A stretch of DNA of 64,000 nt, taken from assembly GCF_020531945.1 (NCBI RefSeq), contig NZ_JAJATZ010000001.1:62001-126000 (forward strand), written 5' to 3'. Position 1 is the first letter of the stretch, and the number at the start of each line of letters is the position of its first letter. The notes under the pieces are model-generated. The model was not told the DNA's origin, did not search any database, and worked only from the letters and a program-made list of their open reading frames with translations. Of this stretch, positions 33,426-42,544 are shown one piece after another. Made by a program: the position numbers and the translations under genes. This stretch comes from Loktanella gaetbuli (GTDB lineage Bacteria > Pseudomonadota > Alphaproteobacteria > Rhodobacterales > Rhodobacteraceae).

Positions 33426-34598
33426 GTGACACCTGCCGCCCGATTTGCCGCCGCGATAGAGGTTCTGGACGACGTTTTCGCGGGGGCACCCGCAGAGCGG
33501 ACCTTGACCACGTGGGCGCGCAAGAACCGCTTTGCAGGGTCCAAGGACCGGGCCGCCATTCGTAACCACGTCTACGATGTGCTGCGGGCCAGGCGGTCTC
33601 TCTGCGCGGCCGGTGGCGATACCACCGCCCGCGCGGCAATCCTGGGGCTGTTGCGCCGCGACGGCATCCCCGTGGACACCGTGTTCGGGGCAGGCGGCTA
33701 CGGTCCTGCGGCACTCTCTCTGGACGAGGTCGGTTCGGCGACCCTGCCACACTCGGATGCCGTATCGGCGGATCTGCCTGATTGGCTTTGGCCGCTGTGG
33801 CAAGAGTCTCTGGGTCAGGCGGCGATGGCCACAGCACAGCTGATGCGCCATCGTGCATCGGTCTATTTGCGGGTTAATCTGTCACGCGGCACGCGGGATG
33901 AGGCGGTCGCCGCGTTGGCGCGCGACGGTATTGTGTCCAAACCTGTAGATCAGGTGAATACCGCGATCGAAGTCATTGAAAACGAACGCAAGGTTGCGGG
34001 TTCATCTGCCTATGCCTCGGGCCTTGTTGAGGTGCAGGATACCGCATCCCAGATCGCGATGGCGCAGCTGCGGTCCGTGGCAGGTCGCCGGGTGCTGGAC
34101 TATTGCGCAGGCGGCGGCGGCAAGGCTCTCGCGCTGGCAGATCAAACCGATGCGACCGTCTATGCGCATGACATCGATCAGGCACGGATGGCGGATATTG
34201 GCCCGCGTGCGCAGCGGGCGGGGGTGCAGATCACGACGCTTGGACCGTCGGACCTGATGCGCCATGCGCCCTATGATCTGGTGCTTTGTGATGCGCCTTG
34301 TTCGGGCAGCGGCACCTGGCGGCGGACGCCGGATGCGAAATGGCGGCTGACACCGCATGATCTGGACCGGTTCAGCGTCATGCAGGCCGAGGTTTTGGAA
34401 AACGCGAAACCACTTGTCGCACAGGGCGGCACGTTGGCCTACGCGACCTGTTCGGTGCTGAATTCGGAAAACGACGCGGTCGTCGATGCATTCCTCGCGA
34501 AACACGGCGATTTCCAACGGCAAGAGACGCTGAAGTTGGTGCCGCGCGCAGAACATGACGGTTTCTTTCTGACCACACTCCTCAAAATTCAACCCTGA
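33426..34598 (+). CDS. RsmB/NOP2-family RNA (cytosine-5) methyltransferase
   Basis: A 390-residue S-adenosylmethionine-dependent methyltransferase for m5C in rRNA. It has an RsmB-like helical N-terminus, the SAM site VLDYCAGGGGKALAL, motif IV DAPCSGSGTWRRTPD and the catalytic cysteine in YATCSVLNSEND. The start is GTG with GAGGGGG upstream, seven bases after the guaB stop, so it is co-transcribed with guaB. Whether 16S C967 is the target is inference. Confidence 0.9.
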   Translation: MTPAARFAAAIEVLDDVFAGAPAERTLTTWARKNRFAGSKDRAAIRNHVYDVLRARRSLCAAGGDTTARAAILGLLRRDGIPVDTVFGAGGYGPAALSLDEVGSATLPHSDAVSADLPDWLWPLWQESLGQAAMATAQLMRHRASVYLRVNLSRGTRDEAVAALARDGIVSKPVDQVNTAIEVIENERKVAGSSAYASGLVEVQDTASQIAMAQLRSVAGRRVLDYCAGGGGKALALADQTDATVYAHDIDQARMADIGPRAQRAGVQITTLGPSDLMRHAPYDLVLCDAPCSGSGTWRRTPDAKWRLTPHDLDRFSVMQAEVLENAKPLVAQGGTLAYATCSVLNSENDAVVDAFLAKHGDFQRQETLKLVPRAEHDGFFLTTLLKIQP

Positions 34599-34681
34599 GA
34601 TGAATTGATCGATTTTAACGCCCTGTTTACCGTTTCCTCCCTAGGGTCGTCGTTGAAGTCAAAGCGCGTACGGGAGGGAAT

Positions 34682-37018
34682 TTGCGTCGAACCATCTTTA
34701 GTTTCCCAGCCCCGCAAACGCGGCAGTCGCGGGCGATATGGTTGCTATCTGCGCTTGCAGCGGCATGCGGCATGTTTGGCCTGTTCGCCGGGGATCACGT
34801 CTTTCGTTTGACGGCGGTTTTCGCCGGCATCGTATTGATGTTCATGGCGTTTCTGACATATCGGCGTGGGTCACGCATTGTTCGGGACGATATCGCGGAA
34901 ATCAGCCCGTTGCGCCGCGTGATACAGACCATGTTGCTCTATGATGGTGATATCGCCTTTTTGACCAGCGCGAACGGGGACATCCTGTATCGCAATCCCG
35001 CCGCCATCACGCGGTTCGGGGATATTTCGGACGGCCATCTGGGCTCTGCGATCGGGCAGATTGTTGCGACACCTGATCTGCTACTGGCGCAAATGCGTGA
35101 ACAGGCGACGGCATACGGTGCCGCCACCCAGGACGTCGCGACGCGGACCGGTCAATACCGGCTGACGCACATGATGATCGAACCTGATCTGGGGATGTGG
35201 CGGTTGAACGATCAGGGGCGCAACAGTCAATCCCTGGGCCGCGCGGCCGATATGCTGACATTGCCGATGCTGACAGCGGGCCCGTCGGATGCGGTTCTGT
35301 ATATGAATGAAGTGTTCCGCAAACTTTTGGGAAACAGGCCAAAATCGCTGTCGGAAATCTTTGGTGCGACGCCGCCTGTCAGCGGTCGCACCTGCGAGGT
35401 CAGAACCACCTCCGGTCCGCAGACATTTATCGCGGGTGTTGTTGACAGGACCGCGCAACGCCGCGAAATCTATCTCTTGCCGACGGCGCGCGACGCGACG
35501 GGCCTGACCGGCACGGTGGGTCTGTCTGCCGGATGGGACGAAATCGAAGACTTGCCGGTGCCACTCCTCAAGATTTGCCGCGACGGCGTGATCACGGCGT
35601 CCAACCGTCAGGCCCGCGTGCTCTTGGGGTTCGAAAACAACGACGAACGCCGGGTACAGGATGTGCTGGACGGGCTGGGTCGGCCGATTTCGGACTGGAT
35701 CAAGGAGGCGATCGCCGGGCAGGGCGGGCACGTGTCACAATTCCTGCGAGGGCGCGGTGAAAATCAGGAAACCTTTGTGCAGGTGACCCTCAATATCGCC
35801 GACGGTCCCGAAGGTCGGCATCTGATTGCCGTGCTCAATGATGTGACCGAACTGAAAACCCTCGAAGCGCAATTCGTGCAAAGTCAGAAAATGCAGGCGA
35901 TTGGTCAGCTAGCCGGTGGCGTTGCGCATGATTTCAACAACTTGCTGACGGCCATATCGGGACATTGCGACCTCTTGCTGTTGCGCCATGATGCGGGTGA
36001 CCATGATTACGGCGATCTCATTCAAATCCATCAGAACGCGAATCGTGCAGCCAGCCTTGTTGGCCAGCTTTTGGCGTTTTCCCGTAAACAGAACCTTCAG
36101 CCTGAACGGATCGACCTGCGTGATACCCTGTCTGACTTGACCCATTTGCTGAACCGTCTGGTCGGCGAAAGGGTAAGCCTCATTCTGGAACACGATCCTG
36201 ATCTGGCAGCGATCAAGGCGGACAAGCGGCAGCTTGAACAGGTCATGATGAACCTTGTGGTCAACGCGCGCGATGCGATGCCGCAGGGCGGGGAAATCCG
36301 CATCGTCACGGAAAACAGACAGCTGGATGTTCCATTGGTGCGGGGCAACGTTTCCGTCCCGCCGGGGGCTTATGTGGTGGTCCGCGTCATCGACGAAGGC
36401 TGTGGCATCGTGCCCGAACGCCTGCCCAAGGTGTTCGAGCCATTTTATACGACCAAACGCACGGGCGAGGGAACAGGGCTTGGGTTGTCGACGGCCTACG
36501 GCATCGTGAAACAGACCGGCGGTTTCATATTCGCCCATAGTGAGGTTGGCAGCGGCACCGAAGTTGAAATGCTGTTCCCCAGCCAGACCCGTCCCGTGGC
36601 CGACACGCGCCGCCCGCCCAGCAAGGGGGGCGACCAGATCATCACCCAAGGCAGCGGCGTGGTCCTGTTGGTCGAGGACGAGGCACCGGTCAGGGCATTT
36701 GCCTCGCGGGCCTTGCGGCTTCGCGGCTATACGGTGATTGAGGCCGATTGTGCAGAGGCTGCACTGGACCTGTTGTCCGATCCGGACCTCAAGGTGGATC
36801 TGTTCCTGTCAGATGTCATCATGCCCGGATTGGACGGTCCTACCTGGGTCAAACAGGCGCGTGTCGCGCGGCCTGATACCAAGGTTATTTTTGTGTCAGG
36901 CTACGCCGAGGATGCGTTCAACGCCGACAACGACCGGATCGCAAACGCGGTTTTCCTGCCGAAACCGTTTTCGTTGAACGCGCTGACCGAAACCGTACAG
37001 GCCCAGTTGCTGCATTGA
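34682..37018 (+). CDS. cckA: cell-cycle hybrid histidine kinase CckA
   Basis: The 778-residue protein has two N-terminal membrane segments (about 19-37 and 40-60), two PAS-like regions, a dimerisation domain with His416 in GGVAHDFNNLL, an ATPase domain (MMNLVVNARDAMP, DEGCGI, GTGLGLSTAYG) and a C-terminal receiver with Asp711 (FLSDVIMPG). CckA phosphorylates CtrA and CpdR through ChpT in alphaproteobacteria; in Rhodobacterales it controls motility and gene transfer agents. The TTG start (M-RRTIFSFP) follows GGAGGG by only three bases, so a slightly later start is possible. Confidence 0.95.
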   Translation: MRRTIFSFPAPQTRQSRAIWLLSALAAACGMFGLFAGDHVFRLTAVFAGIVLMFMAFLTYRRGSRIVRDDIAEISPLRRVIQTMLLYDGDIAFLTSANGDILYRNPAAITRFGDISDGHLGSAIGQIVATPDLLLAQMREQATAYGAATQDVATRTGQYRLTHMMIEPDLGMWRLNDQGRNSQSLGRAADMLTLPMLTAGPSDAVLYMNEVFRKLLGNRPKSLSEIFGATPPVSGRTCEVRTTSGPQTFIAGVVDRTAQRREIYLLPTARDATGLTGTVGLSAGWDEIEDLPVPLLKICRDGVITASNRQARVLLGFENNDERRVQDVLDGLGRPISDWIKEAIAGQGGHVSQFLRGRGENQETFVQVTLNIADGPEGRHLIAVLNDVTELKTLEAQFVQSQKMQAIGQLAGGVAHDFNNLLTAISGHCDLLLLRHDAGDHDYGDLIQIHQNANRAASLVGQLLAFSRKQNLQPERIDLRDTLSDLTHLLNRLVGERVSLILEHDPDLAAIKADKRQLEQVMMNLVVNARDAMPQGGEIRIVTENRQLDVPLVRGNVSVPPGAYVVVRVIDEGCGIVPERLPKVFEPFYTTKRTGEGTGLGLSTAYGIVKQTGGFIFAHSEVGSGTEVEMLFPSQTRPVADTRRPPSKGGDQIITQGSGVVLLVEDEAPVRAFASRALRLRGYTVIEADCAEAALDLLSDPDLKVDLFLSDVIMPGLDGPTWVKQARVARPDTKVIFVSGYAEDAFNADNDRIANAVFLPKPFSLNALTETVQAQLLH

Positions 37019-37032
37019 TGCAGCCCTGTACC

Positions 37033-38013
37033 CTAGCCTTGACGTTCGAGCGTCATAAGTTGGCAGGCGCAACCGGTCAGCGCGGCATAATCGTCTTCGA
37101 TGATCGTGACCGAGAAATTCGACATGAAACCTGCAAATCGTCCCTTGTCGCGGAACGCATCTCCGAATCCGTATTGTGCCAGATAGGGTCCAAAGGCCCG
37201 CGCAACGCCCCCTGCGAGGTAGACCCCGCCGAACGGAAGCTGGATCAGTGACAGGTTCCCGGCAACGGTTCCCAAGATGCGCACGAAAATCCTGGCGGCG
37301 GCTTCGGCCCGTGGATCACTGCCATCGGCCAAGGCCGTCATGATTTCTTGGGCGAGGATCTCTTTGCGATCATCCGCTTCTTGTCCGAGAAAGGCATAGA
37401 CCCGTTCCAGCCCACGGCCCGACAAAACGTCTTCGACCGCGGGAAAGCCATGTGCGTTGGACACGAACTGACACAGGCGCAGCTCTTGTTCGGTGCGGAT
37501 CGGCAGGTTGGCGTGGCCGCTTTCGGATGCTGTGACGATGCGGCCCTGGTCCGTTTCGAAGACCGGGGCTGCGTTGAAACCTGTTCCGACGCCGATCACC
37601 AGTTTGGTCGCCTTGGCACCTGTCTCGGCACCGGTCAGGACCTGACGCAGATTTTCGTCGGCGATATGCCCAAGCGCATGACCCTGTGCCTGCAGATCGT
37701 TCAGGATGGCGACCTTTTCCGACCGGCTGGCGCGGGCCAGCGTTTCGGTGTCGATTGTCCAGTCCAGATTGGTCATGGCCGCACGTCCGTCACGCACGGG
37801 CCCCGCGACAGCGACGCAGGCGGCATAGGCATCCACGTCGCCCTCGTCCTCGCAGTAGCGGCGGATCACGCTTTCAAGGCCGGTAAAGTCGACATTGCGA
37901 TAGCGCCGAACGGTCGCGGGCAGCACATCCGCTCCTTGGGCAAGCGCAATGCGCGTGTTGGTCCCGCCGATATCGGCGACAAGGTTGTAACTGTTGGCCT
38001 GTCGTTTGCTCAT
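37033..38013 (-). CDS. glk: glucokinase
   Basis: This enzyme phosphorylates glucose with ATP. The 326-residue protein has the Glk-type phosphate motif VADIGGTNTRIAL, LNDLQAQGHALGH, VIGVGTGFNAA, and GVYLAGGVARAFG. It starts ATG overlapping the stop of the GH1 gene (ATGA), so the two form a cellobiose/beta-glucoside use operon. The 40-codon upstream extension lies within the GH1 gene and is rejected. Confidence 0.94.
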   Translation of the reverse strand: MSKRQANSYNLVADIGGTNTRIALAQGADVLPATVRRYRNVDFTGLESVIRRYCEDEGDVDAYAACVAVAGPVRDGRAAMTNLDWTIDTETLARASRSEKVAILNDLQAQGHALGHIADENLRQVLTGAETGAKATKLVIGVGTGFNAAPVFETDQGRIVTASESGHANLPIRTEQELRLCQFVSNAHGFPAVEDVLSGRGLERVYAFLGQEADDRKEILAQEIMTALADGSDPRAEAAARIFVRILGTVAGNLSLIQLPFGGVYLAGGVARAFGPYLAQYGFGDAFRDKGRFAGFMSNFSVTIIEDDYAALTGCACQLMTLERQG

Positions 38014-39341
38014 GAGTGGTCCTGCCGTGCGATCGCGGATTTCAGCGCGTGGTAGGATGATTTCGGCGTGCGGTCCAGCGTATCGAAATCGACATGGACC
38101 AACCCGAACCGTTTTTCGTAGCCAAAGGCCCATTCGTAGTTGTCCAGCAACGACCAGTAAAAGAAACCCTGAAGATTCACCCCGTCATTCACCGCCCCGT
38201 GCATGGCCTGCAGGTGCCGATCGATGAAATCGGTCCGCGCGTCATCCGCATGGTCTGGCTCCTCGGGCCAGGCCATGCCGTTTTCGGTGACGAAAATCGG
38301 CAGATTACCCACGTAATCACGCGTCATGCGGGTCAAGGTGCGGTGCAGCCCCTCGGGATAGATTTCCCAATCCATCTGCGTCTTTGGCAGCGGTCCGGCG
38401 ATCTGGCGGGTGCCGGGCCAGGGCGCGCCATCCTCTGCCGCGCCGATCAATCCGCGCGTATAGTAATTGACGCCCAGAAAATCGATTGGCTGGCTGATTT
38501 CGCGCATGTGGTCCTGCCAACCCTGTGGCATGTGCGGCTCAAGTCCTGCGAGCGCCTCTTGGGGATAGTTGCCGCGCGTGACCGCCTCGATGAACCAACG
38601 ATTATGTGTTGCATCCTGCGTTGCGGCAGCGGCGCGATCAGCTGCGCTGTCGCTTGCGGGTTCGGTTGCCTCAAAGTTCAGGACGATGCCGCAGTTGTCC
38701 TGTCCCAGATCGCGCAGCCGGGTCATGGTGCGTCCGTGGGCGAGGTTTACGTGATGCATGGCGCGGGCGGTTGCGCGAATATCGCGCTGACCCGGCGCGT
38801 GGTGACCCAGAAAATGCGACAGATAGCTGACACACCAGGGTTCGTTCAGGGTGGCGATGGAATGGACGCGATCACCGATCCGGCGCGTGATGACTTCGGC
38901 GTAATCGGCCATCCAGTCGGCCACATCCGGGTTGGTCCAGCCGCCCAGATCGGCCAGCGCGGACGGCATTTCCCAATGATAGAGGGTCTGAAATGGCTTG
39001 AGCCCGCGCGCCAGGCAGCCGTCGACCAGGCGGTCGTAGAAATCCAGCCCCTCCTGATTGGGCGTGCCGCGTCCCTCGGGCAGGACCCGCGCCCAGCTGG
39101 TCGAGAATCGATAGGCGTCCATGCCGGCATTGCGCAGCAGGTCCAGGTCAGCATCCATCCGGTGATAATGGTCGCAAGCGATGGCACCGTTTTCGCAGCC
39201 CACGACATTCCCTGGAGTGGCCGAAAAAGTGTCCCAGTGCGTGGATCCCGCCCCGCCAAAGCTGTGGCCCTCGATCTGATAGGCGGCGGTTGCAGCCCCG
39301 AATACGAAATCTTGCGGGAAATCCTGGCGGGTCAGTTTCAT
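38010..39341 (-). CDS. family GH1 beta-glucosidase
   Basis: The 443-residue cytosolic hydrolase splits beta-glucosides, probably giving glucose for the glucokinase next to it. Catalytic acid/base Glu167 lies in TLNEPW and nucleophile Glu353 in FVTENG. Family motifs FGAATAAYQIEG and YWSLLDNYEWAFGYEKRFGL are present. No signal peptide. It is the first gene of the minus-strand pair and is divergent from the GH13 alpha-glucosidase. Confidence 0.96.
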   Translation of the reverse strand: MKLTRQDFPQDFVFGAATAAYQIEGHSFGGAGSTHWDTFSATPGNVVGCENGAIACDHYHRMDADLDLLRNAGMDAYRFSTSWARVLPEGRGTPNQEGLDFYDRLVDGCLARGLKPFQTLYHWEMPSALADLGGWTNPDVADWMADYAEVITRRIGDRVHSIATLNEPWCVSYLSHFLGHHAPGQRDIRATARAMHHVNLAHGRTMTRLRDLGQDNCGIVLNFEATEPASDSAADRAAAATQDATHNRWFIEAVTRGNYPQEALAGLEPHMPQGWQDHMREISQPIDFLGVNYYTRGLIGAAEDGAPWPGTRQIAGPLPKTQMDWEIYPEGLHRTLTRMTRDYVGNLPIFVTENGMAWPEEPDHADDARTDFIDRHLQAMHGAVNDGVNLQGFFYWSLLDNYEWAFGYEKRFGLVHVDFDTLDRTPKSSYHALKSAIARQDHS

Positions 39342-39490
39342 CGGGGCCTCCGGTCATTGGGTTGTTCAGATCAAGCGGCATCACACAGCCGATGGCAAGC
39401 CACAAGACCTGCGGGGCGTTGCCAATTGCACAGTCCGACGCTAGTCGGTGTGCAACGTTATCGCTACCAGAAACCGGGGGACCGTCAGAC
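39342..39490. promoter_or_regulatory. divergent promoter region with candidate operators
   Basis: CCGAC-GCTA-GTCGG (39435-39448) and the LacI-type sequence TGCAACGTTATCGCTA (39451-39466) lie between the divergent sugar genes. LacI-family AglR-type repressors control alpha-glucoside genes in relatives. No regulator gene is in the window, so this is a weak prediction. Confidence 0.35.
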
Positions 39491-41149
39491 ATGACCGCCG
39501 ACAATGCACCACGTATGGACAACGCAGCAAACCCCGATTGGTGGCGCGGTGCGGTCATCTACCAGATTTACCCGCGCAGTTTTCAGGACAGCAACGGCGA
39601 CGGTATCGGTGATCTGCTGGGGATCGTGAACCGGATCCCCTACATCGCGTCACTGGGTGTCGATGCGATCTGGATTTCGCCTTTCTTTACCTCACCGATG
39701 AAGGATTTCGGCTACGACGTCAGCGATTATTGCGACGTGGACCCGATGTTCGGCAGCATCGCCGATTTCGATGCGGTGGTCGAAACGGCGCACCGGTTCG
39801 GCATTCGCGTCATGATCGACCTGGTGCTCAGCCATACGTCCGACCAGCACCCCTGGTTCAAGCAAAGCGCATCCGACCGCAGCAACGAGAAATCCGACTG
39901 GTATGTCTGGTCGGACCCCAAGCCCGACGGCACAGCACCGAACAATTGGCTGTCGATCTTTGGCGGCAGCGCGTGGCAGTGGTCGTCGCGGCGCGAACAG
40001 TATTACCTGCACAATTTCCTGACCAGTCAGCCTGACCTGAACTTTCACAATCCAGATGTGCAGACTGCCCTGCTGGATGTGGCGCAATTCTGGCTGCACC
40101 GCGGGGTCGATGGTTTCCGACTGGATACGATCAACTTTTACACCCATGATGCCGAACTGCGTGACAATCCGCCCCTGCCCAAGGAAAAGCGCAACGCCAC
40201 GATCGCGCCGGCGGTGAACCCCTACAACCATCAGGAACACCTCTACGACAAGAACCGGCCCGAAAACCTCGACTTCTTGCGCAAGTTGCGCGCGGTCATG
40301 CAGCCCTTTGGCGCTGCCGCCGTGGGCGAGGTGGGCGATGCGCAGCGCGGTCTGGAAATCATGGGGGAATACACCCGCGGCGACGATCTGATGCAGATGT
40401 GCTATGCGTTCGAATTTCTGGCGGCCGATCAGCCGACGGCGCAGCGTGTGGTCGAGGTAATGAAGCAGGTCGACAAGGTCGCATCCGACGGTTGGGCCTG
40501 CTGGGCGTTTTCCAACCATGACGTCGTGCGCCACGCTACACGATGGAACCTGTCGCCTGCCGCCCAGCGTATGTTCGTGACCATGATCATGTGTCTGCGT
40601 GGATCGGTCTGCATCTACCAGGGCGAAGAGCTGGGCCTGCCCGAGGCCGACGTCGCGTACGAAGAGTTGCAGGACCCCTACGGCATCGAATTCTGGCCGG
40701 AGTTCAAGGGTCGCGACGGATGCCGCACCCCGATGGTCTGGGATGACGCCGAACATAATGCAGGTTTTTCGTCCAAGCCGGTGACATGGTTGCCGGTGGC
40801 GTCCGAGCACCGCAATCTGGCCGTGGCCGGGCAGGAACGCGATCCCGGGGCGATCTTGCACCATTATCGACGTGCCATTTCGTTCCGGCATCACAACCGC
40901 GCGCTGCGGGTCGGGACGCATGACGGGCTGAAATCGTCAGGCAACGTGGTCTATTTCACGCGGACCGACGGCGATCAGACGATTTTCTGCGTATTCAACA
41001 TTTCCGATCAGCAAAGCGTGTTTGACATGCCAAAGGGCGACTGGCGCACCATCGGATCGGAACTGGGAAGCGCCAATGTGTCCGATGACGGCAAATTGCA
41101 CCTCGGACCATGGCAAGTCTGCATGGCACTGGACAAGTCGGGCCGCTAG
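39491..41149 (+). CDS. family GH13 alpha-glucosidase (AglA-like)
   Basis: The 552-residue cytosolic enzyme hydrolyses sucrose-, trehalose- or maltose-type alpha-glucosides. Catalytic nucleophile Asp212 lies in GFRLDT, acid/base Glu280 in AVGEVGD and the third carboxylate Asp344 in FSNHDVVR. The N-terminal YQIYPRSFQDSNGDGIGDL is typical of the oligo-1,6-glucosidase subfamily. ATG at 39491 follows GGGGGA; the longer frame overlaps the GH1 gene. In relatives aglA sits in an aglEFGAK transport operon, but no transporter is adjacent here. Confidence 0.93.
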   Translation: MTADNAPRMDNAANPDWWRGAVIYQIYPRSFQDSNGDGIGDLLGIVNRIPYIASLGVDAIWISPFFTSPMKDFGYDVSDYCDVDPMFGSIADFDAVVETAHRFGIRVMIDLVLSHTSDQHPWFKQSASDRSNEKSDWYVWSDPKPDGTAPNNWLSIFGGSAWQWSSRREQYYLHNFLTSQPDLNFHNPDVQTALLDVAQFWLHRGVDGFRLDTINFYTHDAELRDNPPLPKEKRNATIAPAVNPYNHQEHLYDKNRPENLDFLRKLRAVMQPFGAAAVGEVGDAQRGLEIMGEYTRGDDLMQMCYAFEFLAADQPTAQRVVEVMKQVDKVASDGWACWAFSNHDVVRHATRWNLSPAAQRMFVTMIMCLRGSVCIYQGEELGLPEADVAYEELQDPYGIEFWPEFKGRDGCRTPMVWDDAEHNAGFSSKPVTWLPVASEHRNLAVAGQERDPGAILHHYRRAISFRHHNRALRVGTHDGLKSSGNVVYFTRTDGDQTIFCVFNISDQQSVFDMPKGDWRTIGSELGSANVSDDGKLHLGPWQVCMALDKSGR

Positions 41150-41155
41150 GGCCCG

Positions 41156-41205
41156 CCGATTTTTCGCGAAAAATCGGGACGTTCCAAATTTTCGCGAAGA
41201 TTTGG
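41156..41205. repeat. twin TTCGCGAA-centred palindromes after aglA-like gene
   Basis: A perfect 22-base palindrome (CCGATTTTTCG half-site, 41156-41177) is followed by a second (41184-41205, CCAAATTTTCG half-site with one mismatch). The first is identical to the one at 9955-9976. Convergent genes flank it. Confidence 0.85.
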
Positions 41206-41209
41206 GGCG

Positions 41210-41440
41210 TCAGAACAACAGACGGACAGCGCCCGGGTGGCATATTATGACCAGATGCCACCCGGTTTCGATCAGGTGAAACCCGCGTTTGCGGACCTCT
41301 TCTTCGAAACGGGCGCGGCCGATTTCCCGGTCGACCCAGTCGATGCGACGACGGATCACGCCGCCGGTCCGCACTGATTTTGCGGCAAAAACCTGATCAA
41401 TCCAGGCGTCGGGTGCGGTGATGCGGGTCATTTCTGTCAT
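41210..41440 (-). CDS. conserved 76-residue hypothetical protein
   Basis: The protein begins MTEMTRITAPDAWIDQVFAAK and has a basic helix (GGVIRRRIDWVDREIG) and the end GFHLIETGWHLVIICHPG. Similar short proteins of Rhodobacteraceae are sometimes labelled phosphoribosylanthranilate isomerase, but the size and motifs do not support that enzyme. It lies just downstream of the one-carbon operon (36 bases upstream of it on the minus strand is the methyltransferase stop). Function unknown. Confidence 0.7.
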   Translation of the reverse strand: MTEMTRITAPDAWIDQVFAAKSVRTGGVIRRRIDWVDREIGRARFEEEVRKRGFHLIETGWHLVIICHPGAVRLLF

Positions 41441-41476
41441 GACCCGCATCCTGCAACCCAAGCGGTAAAGTCCGCG

Positions 41477-42544
41477 TTAATTGCGGCGACGACGTCCGGT
41501 GCGTGCGCGCCCCTCGCCCTCTTTGACGGGGGCACGGTTAAACCGGATCCATTCACCGCCCGAAGGGTCGTTGTCGGTCAGAAAATTGGCCGCGCGGATC
41601 GCCTCCATTTCCGATCCGGCGCGCGGTTTCGTGGACCCAAGGCCGGTCAGGTTGGCCAGCAGTTCAGGGTCGATATCGGCGGGCACGATGATGCCTGCTG
41701 CGGCGAGCGCGTCCAGTTTTTCCTGCAATTTCTTGGGTCCGACGGGCAGGGCGACCGGGTTCATGATCGCGCTGGTCATGCCCGATGCGATTGCCATGGG
41801 CAGGAATGCGTTGTTGATGCCGTGACGGTTTGGCAAGCCAAAGCTGATGTTGGACGCGCCACAGGTCGTGTTGACGCCCAGTTCCTCGCGCAGGCGGCGC
41901 ACCAGCGTAAAGACCTGCAAACCGGCTGTCGACATTGCACCAATCGGCATGACCAGCGGGTCGACCACGATGTCATGGGCGGGAATGCCGAAATCGGCCG
42001 CGCGCTCCACGATCTTTTTCGCAACGGCAAAACGGACCTCTGGATCCTCGGAGATTCCTGTGTCGTCGTTCGAGATCGCCACCACGGGCACATTGTATTT
42101 CTTGACCAGCGGCAGCACCAGTTCCAGCCGTTCTTCCTCGCCGGTGACGGAGTTCAGCAGCGGGCGGCCCTCGGCCTCGGCCAGACCGTTTTCCAGCGCA
42201 CCGGGGACAGAGCTGTCGATGCATAGCGGAAGATCGGTGACGCGCTGCACGCAGGCGATCAGCTGTTTCATCAGCATCGGCTCGACAAAGTTGTTGTCGG
42301 CGTAGCGGGCATCCTCGGCCATCTTGTTGGAAAAGACGGCCCCCGAATTGACGTCCAGCACGTTGGCCCCGGCCAGGGCCTGCGCGATGGCATCCGCCTC
42401 GACCCGGCTGAAATCGTCGCGTTCCAGTTCTTCGGCGAGAATCTTGCGCCCGGTGGGATTGATCCGTTCGCCAATGACGCAGAACGGCTGGTCAAATCCG
42501 ATGATGGCGGTTTTCGTTTTCGATTCGATAACGGTGCGGGTCAT
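41477..42544 (-). CDS. methyltetrahydrofolate:corrinoid methyltransferase (MtgA/split MetH type)
   Basis: The 355-residue protein has a pterin-binding TIM-barrel fold: GERINPTGRK, VLDVNSGAV, CIDSSVPGALENGL and CGASNISFGLPNR. It passes methyl groups between methyltetrahydrofolate and a corrinoid protein. A C-terminal basic tail (GRARTGRRRRN) extends beyond the barrel. In Roseobacters, relatives replace the methyl-folate domain of MetH. It overlaps the MetF-like gene by four bases (ATGA). Confidence 0.9.
   Translation of the reverse strand: MTRTVIESKTKTAIIGFDQPFCVIGERINPTGRKILAEELERDDFSRVEADAIAQALAGANVLDVNSGAVFSNKMAEDARYADNNFVEPMLMKQLIACVQRVTDLPLCIDSSVPGALENGLAEAEGRPLLNSVTGEEERLELVLPLVKKYNVPVVAISNDDTGISEDPEVRFAVAKKIVERAADFGIPAHDIVVDPLVMPIGAMSTAGLQVFTLVRRLREELGVNTTCGASNISFGLPNRHGINNAFLPMAIASGMTSAIMNPVALPVGPKKLQEKLDALAAAGIIVPADIDPELLANLTGLGSTKPRAGSEMEAIRAANFLTDNDPSGGEWIRFNRAPVKEGEGRARTGRRRRN

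Noticed and set aside
41210..41440. Phosphoribosylanthranilate isomerase
   Set aside because: The 76-residue protein is far too short and has no TIM-barrel motif of that enzyme.
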